Shown: one piece after another, positions 1 through 7,949 of the stretch
How the letters are laid out: every line of letters begins with the position of its first letter
Position numbering within the stretch: position 1 is the first letter of the stretch
Source: an uncultured Prevotellaceae bacterium
Lineage (GTDB): Bacteria; Bacteroidota; Bacteroidia; Bacteroidales; Bacteroidaceae
Reading direction: 5' to 3'
DNA: 64,000 bases
Assembly (NCBI GenBank): GCA_947305005.1
Contig: CAMZCM010000015.1
Location: forward strand, 1-64,000
The notes under the pieces: model-generated
The model's input: only the letters and a program-made list of their open reading frames with translations
What the model was told of the DNA's origin: nothing
Databases searched by the model: none
Position numbers and translations under genes: made by a program

Positions 1-1267
1 GCTCGATGCACTCAACCTCCTGAGAGATGAGGCGGAAGCGGTTGCCGAGGTCAACGACAGTTGCCTTGATGCCATAGCCGGTCTTGGAGGTGAACACGAG
101 GCGAGCGGTCTGCTGCTTGCGGATACCGATGCCGAGGAAGTGTACTTCGAGCTTGGGCTTGTCAGTAGCGATCAGCGGGCAGATCTCAAGCATGTGGCTC
201 TGCAGGCAGGAGCTGCGGTTGCCAGCGAAGTTGAGGGTGTAGTCCTCGAGGAAGGAGCAGCCAGTGGACATGCCCTGCTGGATGACCCACAGGGTGCGAT
301 AGAGGCAAGCGGTCTTCCAGTCGCCCTCGGCGCCGAAACCGTAACCCTCTTCCATCAGACGCTGTGAAGCGAGGCCAGGAATCTGGTCGAAGCCGCAGAA
401 GTTGGGATCGTCGATGTCGGCATCGCCGAGGTCGTCGAAGTTCGTGGTGAAGGCGGTGGCACCCTCGTCCTTCAGGACGCGGCGGAGGGCAATCTCAGCC
501 TTGGCTGCATTGTGAACCTTCTCCCAATATACCTTTTCGCCGCTCTCGTCGATCTTGATGGTATAGAGCTTCTTGTACTCCTCAACGAGTGCATCAGCTT
601 CTGCATCGGTGACTCTCTTGAAGTAGTCCATGAGGCAGCTGACGGGGTAGTAGTCAACATGGTAGCCCATGCGCTGCTCGAACTCTACGCGGTCGCCATC
701 GGTAACGGCAACGTTGTTCATGTTCATACCGAACATCAGACAGCGTACGTTGTGAGCATCTGCAACACCAGCTGCTACGCGTGCCCAAACGGCAATCTTC
801 TTCTGTACTTCAGCTTCCTTCCAATAGCCGCAAACCACCTTGCGAGCCACGCGCATACGGGTGCAGATGTGTCCGAACTCGATATCGCCGTGGGCGCTCT
901 GGTTCAGGTTCATGAAGTCCATGTCGATGCTGTCCCAGGGGATTTCAGCATTGTACTGTGTGTGGAAGTGGAGGAGGGGCTTTTGCAGCTGCTGCAGACC
1001 CTTGATCCACATCTTAGCGGGTGAGAAGGTGTGCATCCAAGTGATGATACCAACACACTTCTCGTCGTTGTTGGCGGCCAGCATCACCTGCTCCACTTCC
1101 TTGGAGCTGTTGGCTGTGCCCTTATAGACTACCTTTACGGGGATATTGCCACTCTCGTTCAGACCGGCTACCATTTCCTTGGAGTGAGCGTCAACTGCGA
1201 TGACTGCGTCACCTCCGTAGAGCAACTGTGCACCAGTTACCCACCAAATTTCAAAATTTTCAAACAT
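1..1267 (-). CDS. araA: L-arabinose isomerase (partial, C-terminus cut by window edge)
   Basis: Interconverts L-arabinose and L-ribulose in the cytoplasm, the first step of bacterial arabinose catabolism. About 422 codons are visible, starting MFENFEIWWVTG at 1267. The conserved segments GYGFGAEGDWK, SFLEDY and SHMLEICP carry the family's catalytic Glu, Glu and His. The last catalytic His lies beyond the window edge, so completeness cannot be judged. The family is usually near 500 residues. It lies downstream of araD on the same strand, but a foreign-looking IVP cassette separates the two. The sequence gives high certainty of function. Confidence 0.95.
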   Translation of the reverse strand, partial: MFENFEIWWVTGAQLLYGGDAVIAVDAHSKEMVAGLNESGNIPVKVVYKGTANSSKEVEQVMLAANNDEKCVGIITWMHTFSPAKMWIKGLQQLQKPLLHFHTQYNAEIPWDSIDMDFMNLNQSAHGDIEFGHICTRMRVARKVVCGYWKEAEVQKKIAVWARVAAGVADAHNVRCLMFGMNMNNVAVTDGDRVEFEQRMGYHVDYYPVSCLMDYFKRVTDAEADALVEEYKKLYTIKIDESGEKVYWEKVHNAAKAEIALRRVLKDEGATAFTTNFDDLGDADIDDPNFCGFDQIPGLASQRLMEEGYGFGAEGDWKTACLYRTLWVIQQGMSTGCSFLEDYTLNFAGNRSSCLQSHMLEICPLIATDKPKLEVHFLGIGIRKQQTARLVFTSKTGYGIKATVVDLGNRFRLISQEVECIE

Positions 1268-1282
1268 AGGGATAAATTTTTT

Positions 1283-1315
1283 AATTCACAATTCACAATT
1301 CACAATTCACAATTG
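1283..1315. repeat. Left inverted end of IVP cassette (7-bp units)
   Basis: Four perfect tandem copies of AATTCAC followed by AATTG. Read on the minus strand it matches the right end at 1732-1764 at 32 of 33 positions. It covers the last codons and the stop of the IVP-family gene and lies 16 bp from the araA start codon. Confidence 0.85.
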
Positions 1316-1724
1316 ATACCTTTGTGAGCTGGAAAAGATTCTTGTGAGTTGTTAATGAATAAAATTTTTTTTTCTTTGTAGTATTAATAATGGATATGAG
1401 AATCTTGTTCAATTCCTGACAATCCATATTCAGACTTTCATATTGTTGCTGCGTGATGTATTCCGTTTTAAAGAGCAATTCTAACCAGAAGTCAGTTTCA
1501 TTGGCTTCCTTCAAGGCTATTTTCATTTTATGAATAAAATCATCCTTGCTTTCCGCATGTTCTGCTTCTCTGATGTTAGCACCGATACTAGTTCCACATC
1601 TAAGTATTTGGGAGCAAATGGGTTGTTCTGTATAGTTCAAATTCTTAACAAGATATTTTACTAGTTTGACAATCCTCACTGCAAAATCCATGCTTTTCTG
1701 CTTGACTATATTATCAGTCTTCAT
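1293..1724 (-). CDS. Four-helix-bundle protein, 23S rRNA intervening-sequence (IVP) family
   Basis: A 143-residue protein with the family hallmark SIGANIREAEHAESKDDF near residues 48-65, followed by amphipathic helices (KMKIALKEANETDFWLELL). The family is named for ORFs found inside 23S rRNA intervening sequences and is structurally related to the Avd proteins of diversity-generating retroelements. Its biochemical role is not established. Here it lies outside rRNA, between araD and araA. The start codon is 8 bp inside the right inverted repeat and the stop is within the left one, so the gene fills the repeat-bounded cassette almost exactly. The last 20 or so residues read partly into the repeat and may not belong to the ancestral protein. 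Confidence 0.85.
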   Translation of the reverse strand: MKTDNIVKQKSMDFAVRIVKLVKYLVKNLNYTEQPICSQILRCGTSIGANIREAEHAESKDDFIHKMKIALKEANETDFWLELLFKTEYITQQQYESLNMDCQELNKILISIINTTKKKKFYSLTTHKNLFQLTKVSIVNCEL

Positions 1725-1731
1725 CGCGCAG

Positions 1732-1764
1732 CAATTGTGAATTGTGAATTATGAATTGTGAATT
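1732..1764. repeat. Right inverted end of IVP cassette (7-bp units)
   Basis: Consists of CAATT followed by GTGAATT, GTGAATT, ATGAATT and GTGAATT. It is the inverted copy of 1283-1315 with a single mismatch. It ends a few bases from the araD stop codon at 1771. The two ends could pair into a stem of about 33 bp in any transcript that reads through. Confidence 0.85.
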
Positions 1765-1770
1765 GGAAGA

Positions 1771-2481
1771 TTAATGTTTCTGACCCTTTTGACCATAGTA
1801 TGCATTTGGCCCATGCTTGCGCATATAGTGCTTCTCAATCAACAATGGATTCATGGTTAATTCAGGATTGACACTGAATGCGATGAAGGCCATCTTGGCG
1901 CACTGCTCCATGACTTTGGCGTTATACACTGCATTGTCGGGAGAGGTACCCCATGAGAAGGGACCGTGATTCTTGACGAGCACGGCAGGCGTGTGGTCTG
2001 GGTTGATCTTGCGGATGTTCAGAATCTCATCCACAATGACATTGCCCGTCTCCAACTCATACTGTCCTTTTACCTCAGCCTCGTTCATATCGCGGGTACA
2101 GGGGATATCCTTGTAGAAATAGTCGGCGTGGGTGGTGCCGATATTTGGGATGTCCTTGCCAGCCTGAGCAAAGGCAGTGGCATAGGTGGAGTGGGTGTGA
2201 ACCACACCTTGGATATTGGGGAATGCCTTATAGAGTACAAGGTGTGTAGGGGTGTCGGAAGATGGGTTCAGGTCGCCTTCGACAACCTTGCCGCTTTCGA
2301 GATCGACAACTACCATGTCGGAAGCTTTCATCTCATCGTAGCTGACACCGCTTGGTTTGATGACAACGAGACCTTTCTCGCGGTCGATACCGGAGACATT
2401 GCCCCACGTGAAGATGACCAACCCTTGTTTCACTAAGTCAAGGTTGGCTTTAAAGACTTTTTGTTTGAGCTCTTCTAACAT
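1771..2481 (-). CDS. araD: L-ribulose-5-phosphate 4-epimerase
   Basis: Converts L-ribulose 5-phosphate to D-xylulose 5-phosphate, linking arabinose to the pentose phosphate pathway. A class II aldolase/epimerase of 236 residues, the usual family size. The metal-binding HTHST motif lies near residues 95-99 and a further conserved NHGPFSWG near 170. The start [10 protein letters not shown] at 2481 is chosen because the longer frame would add 36 poorly conserved residues and overlap the regulator gene. It lies 46 bp downstream of the Nudix regulator, so the two are probably co-transcribed. No ribulokinase gene is visible in the window. Confidence 0.93.
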   Translation of the reverse strand: MLEELKQKVFKANLDLVKQGLVIFTWGNVSGIDREKGLVVIKPSGVSYDEMKASDMVVVDLESGKVVEGDLNPSSDTPTHLVLYKAFPNIQGVVHTHSTYATAFAQAGKDIPNIGTTHADYFYKDIPCTRDMNEAEVKGQYELETGNVIVDEILNIRKINPDHTPAVLVKNHGPFSWGTSPDNAVYNAKVMEQCAKMAFIAFSVNPELTMNPLLIEKHYMRKHGPNAYYGQKGQKH

Positions 2482-2527
2482 GATTATATGTATGATTAAG
2501 ATAAATAATAATAGGTGTATTCTTAGG

Positions 2528-3205
2528 TTAAAGCTTGAAAAATGGCTCTTGTTGATAGGCCGAAGTGTTGAACTGGTACAGGGCTGCACCGCGTTTGGAA
2601 CATACTCTGTCCACTTCTCCTGTCTTTTCTATGAACGCCATTTCGTTAACGCGCTTGCGGAAATTACGCTTGTCTATTTTCTCACCGAGAATCGCTTCAT
2701 AAAGCATCTGAAGCTGAGTGAGTGTGAAATAGGTAGGAAGCAACTGGAAGCCTACGGGTAAGTGACTAATCATACCTCTTAATTTCTTCAACGCTCCTTG
2801 AATCATTTCATGATGGTCAAAGAGCAATGGCGGCAAATGATTCATATCCTCCCAGTAGGCAGAATATTCATGGTGGAGATCCTTGTTGACACGATCGATA
2901 TCCAAAAGAGCAAAGTAAGCAATGGAGATGACACGGCTACCAGAATCACGACTGACAGTACCGAAAGCACCTACTTGTCTCATATAAATATTGTTCAACC
3001 CTGTCAATTGATGTAGCACACGTTGTGCCGCATGGTCAATGTCTTCGTTATCCTTGACAAAACCTCCCATTAATGACCATTCACCTTGATGAGGTTCAAA
3101 CGGACGTTTCTGAAGCAGTACTTTGAGAACACCTTGCTCAAAGCCGAAGATGATACAGTCAACAGCAACGTGGAATTTAGGATATTGGCGATAATAGGAA
3201 TTCAT
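2528..3205 (-). CDS. araR: Nudix-fold transcriptional regulator of arabinose genes (AraR-like)
   Basis: A 225-residue protein with an N-terminal Nudix fold and a C-terminal winged-helix region (about 145-215, [22 protein letters not shown]). The Nudix box starts correctly (GFVKDNE), but the catalytic REUxEE part reads RVLHQLTG. The metal-binding glutamates are therefore replaced and hydrolase activity is unlikely. This matches the NrtR/AraR type of regulator known in Bacteroides, where the dead Nudix domain senses a ligand. Its position directly upstream of araD and downstream of a sugar symporter supports arabinose as the ligand. The operator was not located. Confidence 0.85.
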   Translation of the reverse strand: MNSYYRQYPKFHVAVDCIIFGFEQGVLKVLLQKRPFEPHQGEWSLMGGFVKDNEDIDHAAQRVLHQLTGLNNIYMRQVGAFGTVSRDSGSRVISIAYFALLDIDRVNKDLHHEYSAYWEDMNHLPPLLFDHHEMIQGALKKLRGMISHLPVGFQLLPTYFTLTQLQMLYEAILGEKIDKRNFRKRVNEMAFIEKTGEVDRVCSKRGAALYQFNTSAYQQEPFFKL

Positions 3206-3229
3206 AAATGACTTCGCATATTGAAAGGG

Positions 3230-3257
3230 TTGGGAGCTGAGGATTCTCAGCTCCCAA
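3230..3257. terminator. Hairpin between sugar symporter and araR
   Basis: A perfect 12-bp inverted repeat (TTGGGAGCTGAG arm at 3230-3241, complementary arm at 3246-3257) with a 4-base loop. It lies between the symporter stop (3266) and the regulator start (3205). On the minus strand it is followed by CCTTTCAATAT, a weak T-run. It could be a terminator, an attenuator or an mRNA-processing or stabilising stem separating the transporter mRNA from the araR-araD mRNA. Confidence 0.6.
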
Positions 3258-3265
3258 TAATGAGG

Positions 3266-4996
3266 TTACCAGAAGTACCAGTAGAAGGTAGCGCAGAGAC
3301 CCACGACAACCAATGTGCCGATGATATCCCATACACCCCAACTCTCGCGGATGCTCTTCTTGAAATCGGAGCTGAAGGTGATAGCATCAATCTGTTCCTG
3401 TGAAGGAGCAGGAGTGAAGAAGCTAACAACCACCATCAGAACGATAATGAAGACGAGCAGCCAGCACTCGAAGACGAGCCAGTTGGTCTGCCAGAACCAT
3501 GTGGTGTTCTCCCAGAAGGCACCTTCCATCACTGCCTTACCTGTATCGGTGAGTACGTTAGTGATCAAACGGAGCATACCGACTACGAAGCCGCCGATAA
3601 GACCCCATTCACCTGCCTTCGGAGTAATCTTCTTTGAGAAGATACCCAGTGTGAAGACGGCTACCATGGCGGGAGCCAACAGCGACTGAATACCTTGCAG
3701 ATAGCTATAGAGAGAGCCGAGGCTCATCATCACGGGCATCCACAGCAAGCCTAACAGAACGACAACGACAGTAGCAGTGCGGCCAACGAAGACATAGTGA
3801 GCCTCGCTCTTACCTTTCTTCATGGGCTTGTAGAAGTCCTCGGTGAAGAGAGTTGCGCAGCTGTTGAAGAAGGCTGCGAGAGAAGCAACGAGAGCGCAGA
3901 CGAAACCGATGGTCACGATACCCTTGATACCAGCAGGAAGAATGTTCTTCACCATCAAAGCGAAGGCTGCGTCGGTATCCTCCATGACGAAACCATTGAC
4001 ACCACGCTGAGCCAGAGCTGCAGCAATCATGCCAGGAATGAGGAACATGAAGCAGGGGAGGATCTTGAAGAAACCGGCGGCGATGGTGCCACGACGAGCA
4101 CGAGCCATCACAGCGGCGTTGTCCTCACCAGGTACCTGACCGAGCACACGCTGAACGATGTGCTGGTCGGTGCACCAGTACCAGAAACCGATGATGCAGG
4201 CTCCGAGGAAGACGACATAGCCAGGATATTCAGCATACATGGGATCGCCCGGATCGGTGTGGAACATGTGGTTGATGCCATAACCGTCGTGCATGGAACG
4301 AGCTGTGTCCATCATCGTAGTCCAACCTTCAGCGATGCTGCCACCGCCCAGCGTAGCCAGACCGAGGAACAACACGAGGAAGGAACCGATAATCAGAATA
4401 GGTGTCTGGATGGAGGAGAGTGTCATCACGCCTTTCATGCCGCCGAAGACGGTGAAGACTGCGGTGACGGCAATCAGACCGATAGCGCCGACCCAGAAGT
4501 TCAAGCCCAGCAGGTACTCGAAGAAGATACCACCCGTGAAAGCGGTCACAGAGACCTTGGTGAGCACATAGGCTACGAGGGTGATGATGCTCAGCCAGGA
4601 ACCCGTACGTTGGGTATAACGGAACTTCAGGAAGTCAGGCATCGTGATGATCTTGCCCATCTTGTTAATCAGCAACTGATAGAAAGGCACGAAGAGCCAG
4701 CCAAGGATGAGGATCATCCAGCCTTGCATCTCCCAGTGTGCCATGCCGACACCGTCTTTAGCACCTGTGCCGGCCAGACCTACGAGGTGCTCGGAACCGA
4801 TATTGGCAGCAAAGATAGCCATACCGATCACGTACCAGGGTTCGCCCTTACCGAAGAGGTAAGCGCTTGAGTCTTCGCCCTGTTGTGCCTTCTTGTCTTT
4901 CCAAATGGCATACCATACAGCAGCCACAACGCCCAAGAGACCAATGGCGAGGATGGCCCAGTCGAGCCATAAAAATTCATTTGAACTCCAATTCAT
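3266..4996 (-). CDS. Sodium/solute symporter (SSS family), probable sugar (arabinose) uptake
   Basis: A 576-residue inner-membrane protein with about 14 hydrophobic segments. The SSS signature region includes FGKGEPWYVIGMAIFAANIGSEHLVGLAGTG near residues 48-78, typical of SGLT-like sugar:sodium symporters. It lies just upstream of araR-araD on the same strand and 50 bp after a XylE-like porter, so sugar import is the likely job. Arabinose is inferred from context only. A hairpin follows the stop. Confidence 0.88.
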   Translation of the reverse strand: MNWSSNEFLWLDWAILAIGLLGVVAAVWYAIWKDKKAQQGEDSSAYLFGKGEPWYVIGMAIFAANIGSEHLVGLAGTGAKDGVGMAHWEMQGWMILILGWLFVPFYQLLINKMGKIITMPDFLKFRYTQRTGSWLSIITLVAYVLTKVSVTAFTGGIFFEYLLGLNFWVGAIGLIAVTAVFTVFGGMKGVMTLSSIQTPILIIGSFLVLFLGLATLGGGSIAEGWTTMMDTARSMHDGYGINHMFHTDPGDPMYAEYPGYVVFLGACIIGFWYWCTDQHIVQRVLGQVPGEDNAAVMARARRGTIAAGFFKILPCFMFLIPGMIAAALAQRGVNGFVMEDTDAAFALMVKNILPAGIKGIVTIGFVCALVASLAAFFNSCATLFTEDFYKPMKKGKSEAHYVFVGRTATVVVVLLGLLWMPVMMSLGSLYSYLQGIQSLLAPAMVAVFTLGIFSKKITPKAGEWGLIGGFVVGMLRLITNVLTDTGKAVMEGAFWENTTWFWQTNWLVFECWLLVFIIVLMVVVSFFTPAPSQEQIDAITFSSDFKKSIRESWGVWDIIGTLVVVGLCATFYWYFW

Positions 4997-5046
4997 AACG
5001 AGATTTATTAATTAATTGATTGATTAAGTAAACGATTGTTTCTTGA

Positions 5047-6519
5047 TTACTGCGCTTTTCTCTTCCAGAGATTGGTCATGTCTTCCAGCGTCTTACCCTT
5101 GGTCTCGGGAACAAGCTTCCATACGAAGACGGCAGCGACGACACAGAGGATGCCGTAGAGACCATAGGTGAACCAGTGGCCGAAGTCGTCACCTTCTGTA
5201 AGGTGCATGTTGAACATCGGCACAAAGGTGGAACTGACGATGAAGTTGAAGATCCATTGGAAGGCAACGGCTATAGCAACGGCTCCGCCACGGATTGTGT
5301 TGGGGAAAATCTCGGCGATGAGTACCCAGCAGATGGGACCCCATGAGAACATGAACGAAGCGGAGTAGATGAGCAATGAGGCGGCAGTGACCAACTCAAG
5401 GCCAGCATGACCAAAGGTGGTTGCCACACCGAAAGCACCGAGAGCCATGCCCAGAGAACCGTAGATGAGCAGCGGCTTGCGTCCCCATTTCTCAACGGTA
5501 AAGATAGCTACCAGTGTGAAGAGTATGTTGATGACACCCATGAAGACGGTAATCATCATCGGGTTATCCATACCCATATCGCCGAAGATGCGAGGAGCGT
5601 AGTAGAGGACAGCGTTGATACCGACTGCCTGTTGGAATACGCTGAGCATGATACCGATGAAGATGCACATGAAACCGTAAGTCATCAGCTTCTCGGTCTT
5701 CACAACCATCGTATCCTTGATATCCTGTAGAATCTGAGCGGCACGTGATGCACCGTTAATCTTTGTCAGGATACCCAAAGCCTTCTGATCCTGACCCACT
5801 GATACAAGGTAACGCGGGGTCTCGGGGACAAAGCAGATGAGCAGGGCGAAGAGTCCTGCGGGAACAGCCTCGGAACCGAACATGTAGCGCCAACCTGTAG
5901 TGACTGTCCATTGTGCTGCAGGATTGATGGCGGCAATGCCTTTGCCCATCTCTTCCACTAACGGCTGGATGTGTTCGCCCAGAATGAAGAAGTTGACGAA
6001 ATAGACTACCAACTGACCGAAGATAATGGCGAATTGGTTCCAGCTAACGAGCATCCCTCTGATATTTGAGGGAGCCACCTCACCGATATACATGGGGCAG
6101 ATGGCAGATGCCAAACCGACGCCAATGCCACCAATCACACGATAGATGTTGAAGGTGATGAGCAGTGAGTAGCTGGGCTGACCATATTCAAAGAACAGGA
6201 ACTCAGGGTCCATGGAACCCAATGCTGATACAAAGAACAGCAAGCCGGCGATAATGAGTGATTTCTTGCGGCCGAGGTTCGTTGCTAAAAAGCCCGATAG
6301 GGCAGAGCCGATGATACAGCCTATCAATGCACTGGCAGAAGTAAAGCCGTGCCAGCCGTCGGTGTATGCAAAGTCCTTAGCCTCCATGAAGAATGCTTGC
6401 AGACCTTTCTCTGCACCAGAAATGACCGCTGTGTCATAACCAAAAAGCAAGCCTCCCAGCACCGCTACCATCACGATGCTAATCAGATAACTCTTGCTGC
6501 CTTGATCTGATGTGTTCAT
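5047..6519 (-). CDS. xylE: MFS sugar porter, XylE-like (D-xylose/pentose:H+ symporter family)
   Basis: A 490-residue major facilitator protein with 12 predicted transmembrane segments and sugar-porter signatures: GGLLFGYDTAVISG near residue 21, GRKKSL after TM2, VPETPRYL before the central loop, GRKPLL after TM8 and PETKGKTLEDM at the C-terminus. It catalyses proton-coupled sugar uptake across the inner membrane. It lies 10 bp downstream of a lipoprotein mutarotase and 50 bp upstream of the SSS symporter, forming a three-gene transport operon. Xylose, arabinose or a hexose could be the substrate. Confidence 0.88.
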   Translation of the reverse strand: MNTSDQGSKSYLISIVMVAVLGGLLFGYDTAVISGAEKGLQAFFMEAKDFAYTDGWHGFTSASALIGCIIGSALSGFLATNLGRKKSLIIAGLLFFVSALGSMDPEFLFFEYGQPSYSLLITFNIYRVIGGIGVGLASAICPMYIGEVAPSNIRGMLVSWNQFAIIFGQLVVYFVNFFILGEHIQPLVEEMGKGIAAINPAAQWTVTTGWRYMFGSEAVPAGLFALLICFVPETPRYLVSVGQDQKALGILTKINGASRAAQILQDIKDTMVVKTEKLMTYGFMCIFIGIMLSVFQQAVGINAVLYYAPRIFGDMGMDNPMMITVFMGVINILFTLVAIFTVEKWGRKPLLIYGSLGMALGAFGVATTFGHAGLELVTAASLLIYSASFMFSWGPICWVLIAEIFPNTIRGGAVAIAVAFQWIFNFIVSSTFVPMFNMHLTEGDDFGHWFTYGLYGILCVVAAVFVWKLVPETKGKTLEDMTNLWKRKAQ

Positions 6520-6528
6520 ACGAATGGC

Positions 6529-7719
6529 TTATTTCACGGAGAACTTATAAATGCAGTGGCTGAAATAGGTCTCTTCCGGCTTGAGATTTGCCGTAGGCCA
6601 GTCTGCGTGGTGAGGAGTGTCAGGATATTTCTGGCTCTCTAAGCAGATGCTTCCCTGTTTGGGATATTTCAGTCCATGCTTGCGAAGAATGTCTGCATCG
6701 CGGCCTACACCTTGGAAGTTACCTGTATATACCTGGATGCCGGGCTCGTTGGTATAGACTTCCATAAAGATACCAGTCTCAGGGCTATAAATGCTGGCAG
6801 CAACCTGAGTGTCATCACCACGATAGGTATCCATATCATAAGTGTTCAAGCAGAAGTTGTGATCCACGCCTCCTGCATTCTTAATCTGGTCGAAAGTGGT
6901 GTCGTCAATGATTTCGCTGAGAACGCGAGCGGTACGGAAATCAAAGGGAGTACCTTCTACAGAAACGATTTCACCTGTGGGAATATAAGCGGTATCAGAT
7001 GGAGTGAAGCTGTCAGCATTCACGTACAATTCCATATTTGTGCACTTGCGAGTGAAATCACCATTCAAATTGAAGTAGCTGTGATTGGTCTGGTTGATGA
7101 CTGTTTCTTTTGTTGTTGTGGCTTCCCATGTGATGTCAAGAGCGTTGTCATCTGTCAGGGTATAAGTGGTTACAGCTGTGATTTCACCGGGGAAACCATT
7201 GTCGCCATCGGGGCTGACAATAGTCAGCTTGATGGTCTGGTCGTCAACCTGTTCTGCATCGAAGACCTGATACTGCCAGCCTGTGGGGCCACCATGTAGT
7301 GTGTTTTCTCCGTTGTTGGCAGGAAGCTTGTAGTCTTCGCCGTTAATCGTGATAACGGCTTTTGCGATACGATTGGCATAGCGTCCGATGCTGGCTCCAT
7401 AGTCGCTGGGTGAGTTGACAGCGTCTGCATATTGAGCGATGTTGTCGTAGCCCAGTACTACATCAGTAAAGTTGCCGTCACGATCAGGCACCATGATGCT
7501 GACGACACGGGCGCCGAAATTGGTAATGCACACCTCAACACCGTTGGCATTCTTAAGGGTGTACAAGGCTGTAGCCTTACCGTTGATGGTGTCAACAAAC
7601 TCTTGAGGATCCAGGCCGCTCTTTGTCAGTTCTGCGGTTGCGGTTTTCTGCTCAGTACAAGCAGCCATCAAAGAAATGGCAGCAATACCTGCTACTACAC
7701 TTTTCACAATTGTTTTCAT
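6529..7719 (-). CDS. galM: Lipoprotein aldose 1-epimerase (mutarotase)
   Basis: A GalM-fold enzyme interconverting alpha and beta anomers of free aldoses. The N-terminus is a lipoprotein signal (hydrophobic run then lipobox LMAAC, Cys near residue 21), so the enzyme should be anchored in the periplasm or at the outer membrane. Active-site regions are visible: NQTNHSYFNL, GGVDHNFCL and the Glu in SICLESQKYPDTPHH. The start at 7719 is chosen over an upstream ATG because it gives a clean signal peptide. It is the first gene of the operon with two sugar transporters. A second, cytoplasmic paralogue lies at 10478-11557. Confidence 0.92.
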   Translation of the reverse strand: MKTIVKSVVAGIAAISLMAACTEQKTATAELTKSGLDPQEFVDTINGKATALYTLKNANGVEVCITNFGARVVSIMVPDRDGNFTDVVLGYDNIAQYADAVNSPSDYGASIGRYANRIAKAVITINGEDYKLPANNGENTLHGGPTGWQYQVFDAEQVDDQTIKLTIVSPDGDNGFPGEITAVTTYTLTDDNALDITWEATTTKETVINQTNHSYFNLNGDFTRKCTNMELYVNADSFTPSDTAYIPTGEIVSVEGTPFDFRTARVLSEIIDDTTFDQIKNAGGVDHNFCLNTYDMDTYRGDDTQVAASIYSPETGIFMEVYTNEPGIQVYTGNFQGVGRDADILRKHGLKYPKQGSICLESQKYPDTPHHADWPTANLKPEETYFSHCIYKFSVK

Positions 7720-7788
7720 ACGTGTAAAGAGAATATTTGTTAGTAGATATAAATGATACAAGTAAATGATATCAGCTCAAAAACGCTT

Positions 7789-7796
7789 CAAAGATA
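7789..7796 (-). promoter_or_regulatory. -7 box of lipoprotein galM operon
   Basis: The minus strand reads TATCTTTG, matching the Bacteroidota -7 consensus TAnnTTTG. It lies about 70 bp upstream of the galM ATG at 7719. No good TTTG -33 element was found at the usual 19-21 bp spacing. Confidence 0.5.
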
Positions 7797-7890
7797 ATGC
7801 TTTTTATTTATATAGGTGTCATTTTCACACTTTTTTTTTCTTTTCGCCTATTTTTTTCCTAAATACCACTTTTATAGATTGGCGTTTCGA

Positions 7891-7923
7891 TAAAAAAAGA
7901 GCCCTGAACCATGTTCAGGACTC
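7891..7923 (-). terminator. Rho-independent terminator of galactose operon
   Basis: Hairpin 7899-7923 with a 10-bp stem, one mismatch and a CAT loop, followed on the minus strand by TCTTTTTTTA. It lies 27 bp after the galK stop, in the correct orientation. This is the clearest intrinsic terminator in the window. Confidence 0.9.
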
Positions 7924-7949
7924 AATTTTACTCCAGTAGAGGAAAAAGA

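Noticed and set aside
1317-1324. TACCTTTG on the plus strand inside the IVP cassette end
   Set aside because: A perfect -7 match but pointing against all local genes, with no downstream plus-strand gene; probably chance.
1283-1764. Repeat arrays read as a possible CRISPR
   Set aside because: Units are 7 bp, directly tandem and without spacers; no cas genes are present.
3797-4870. Long plus-strand open frame opposite the SSS symporter
   Set aside because: It is the antisense shadow of a well-supported membrane protein gene; its His/Glu/Asp-rich translation is typical of reversed hydrophobic codons.
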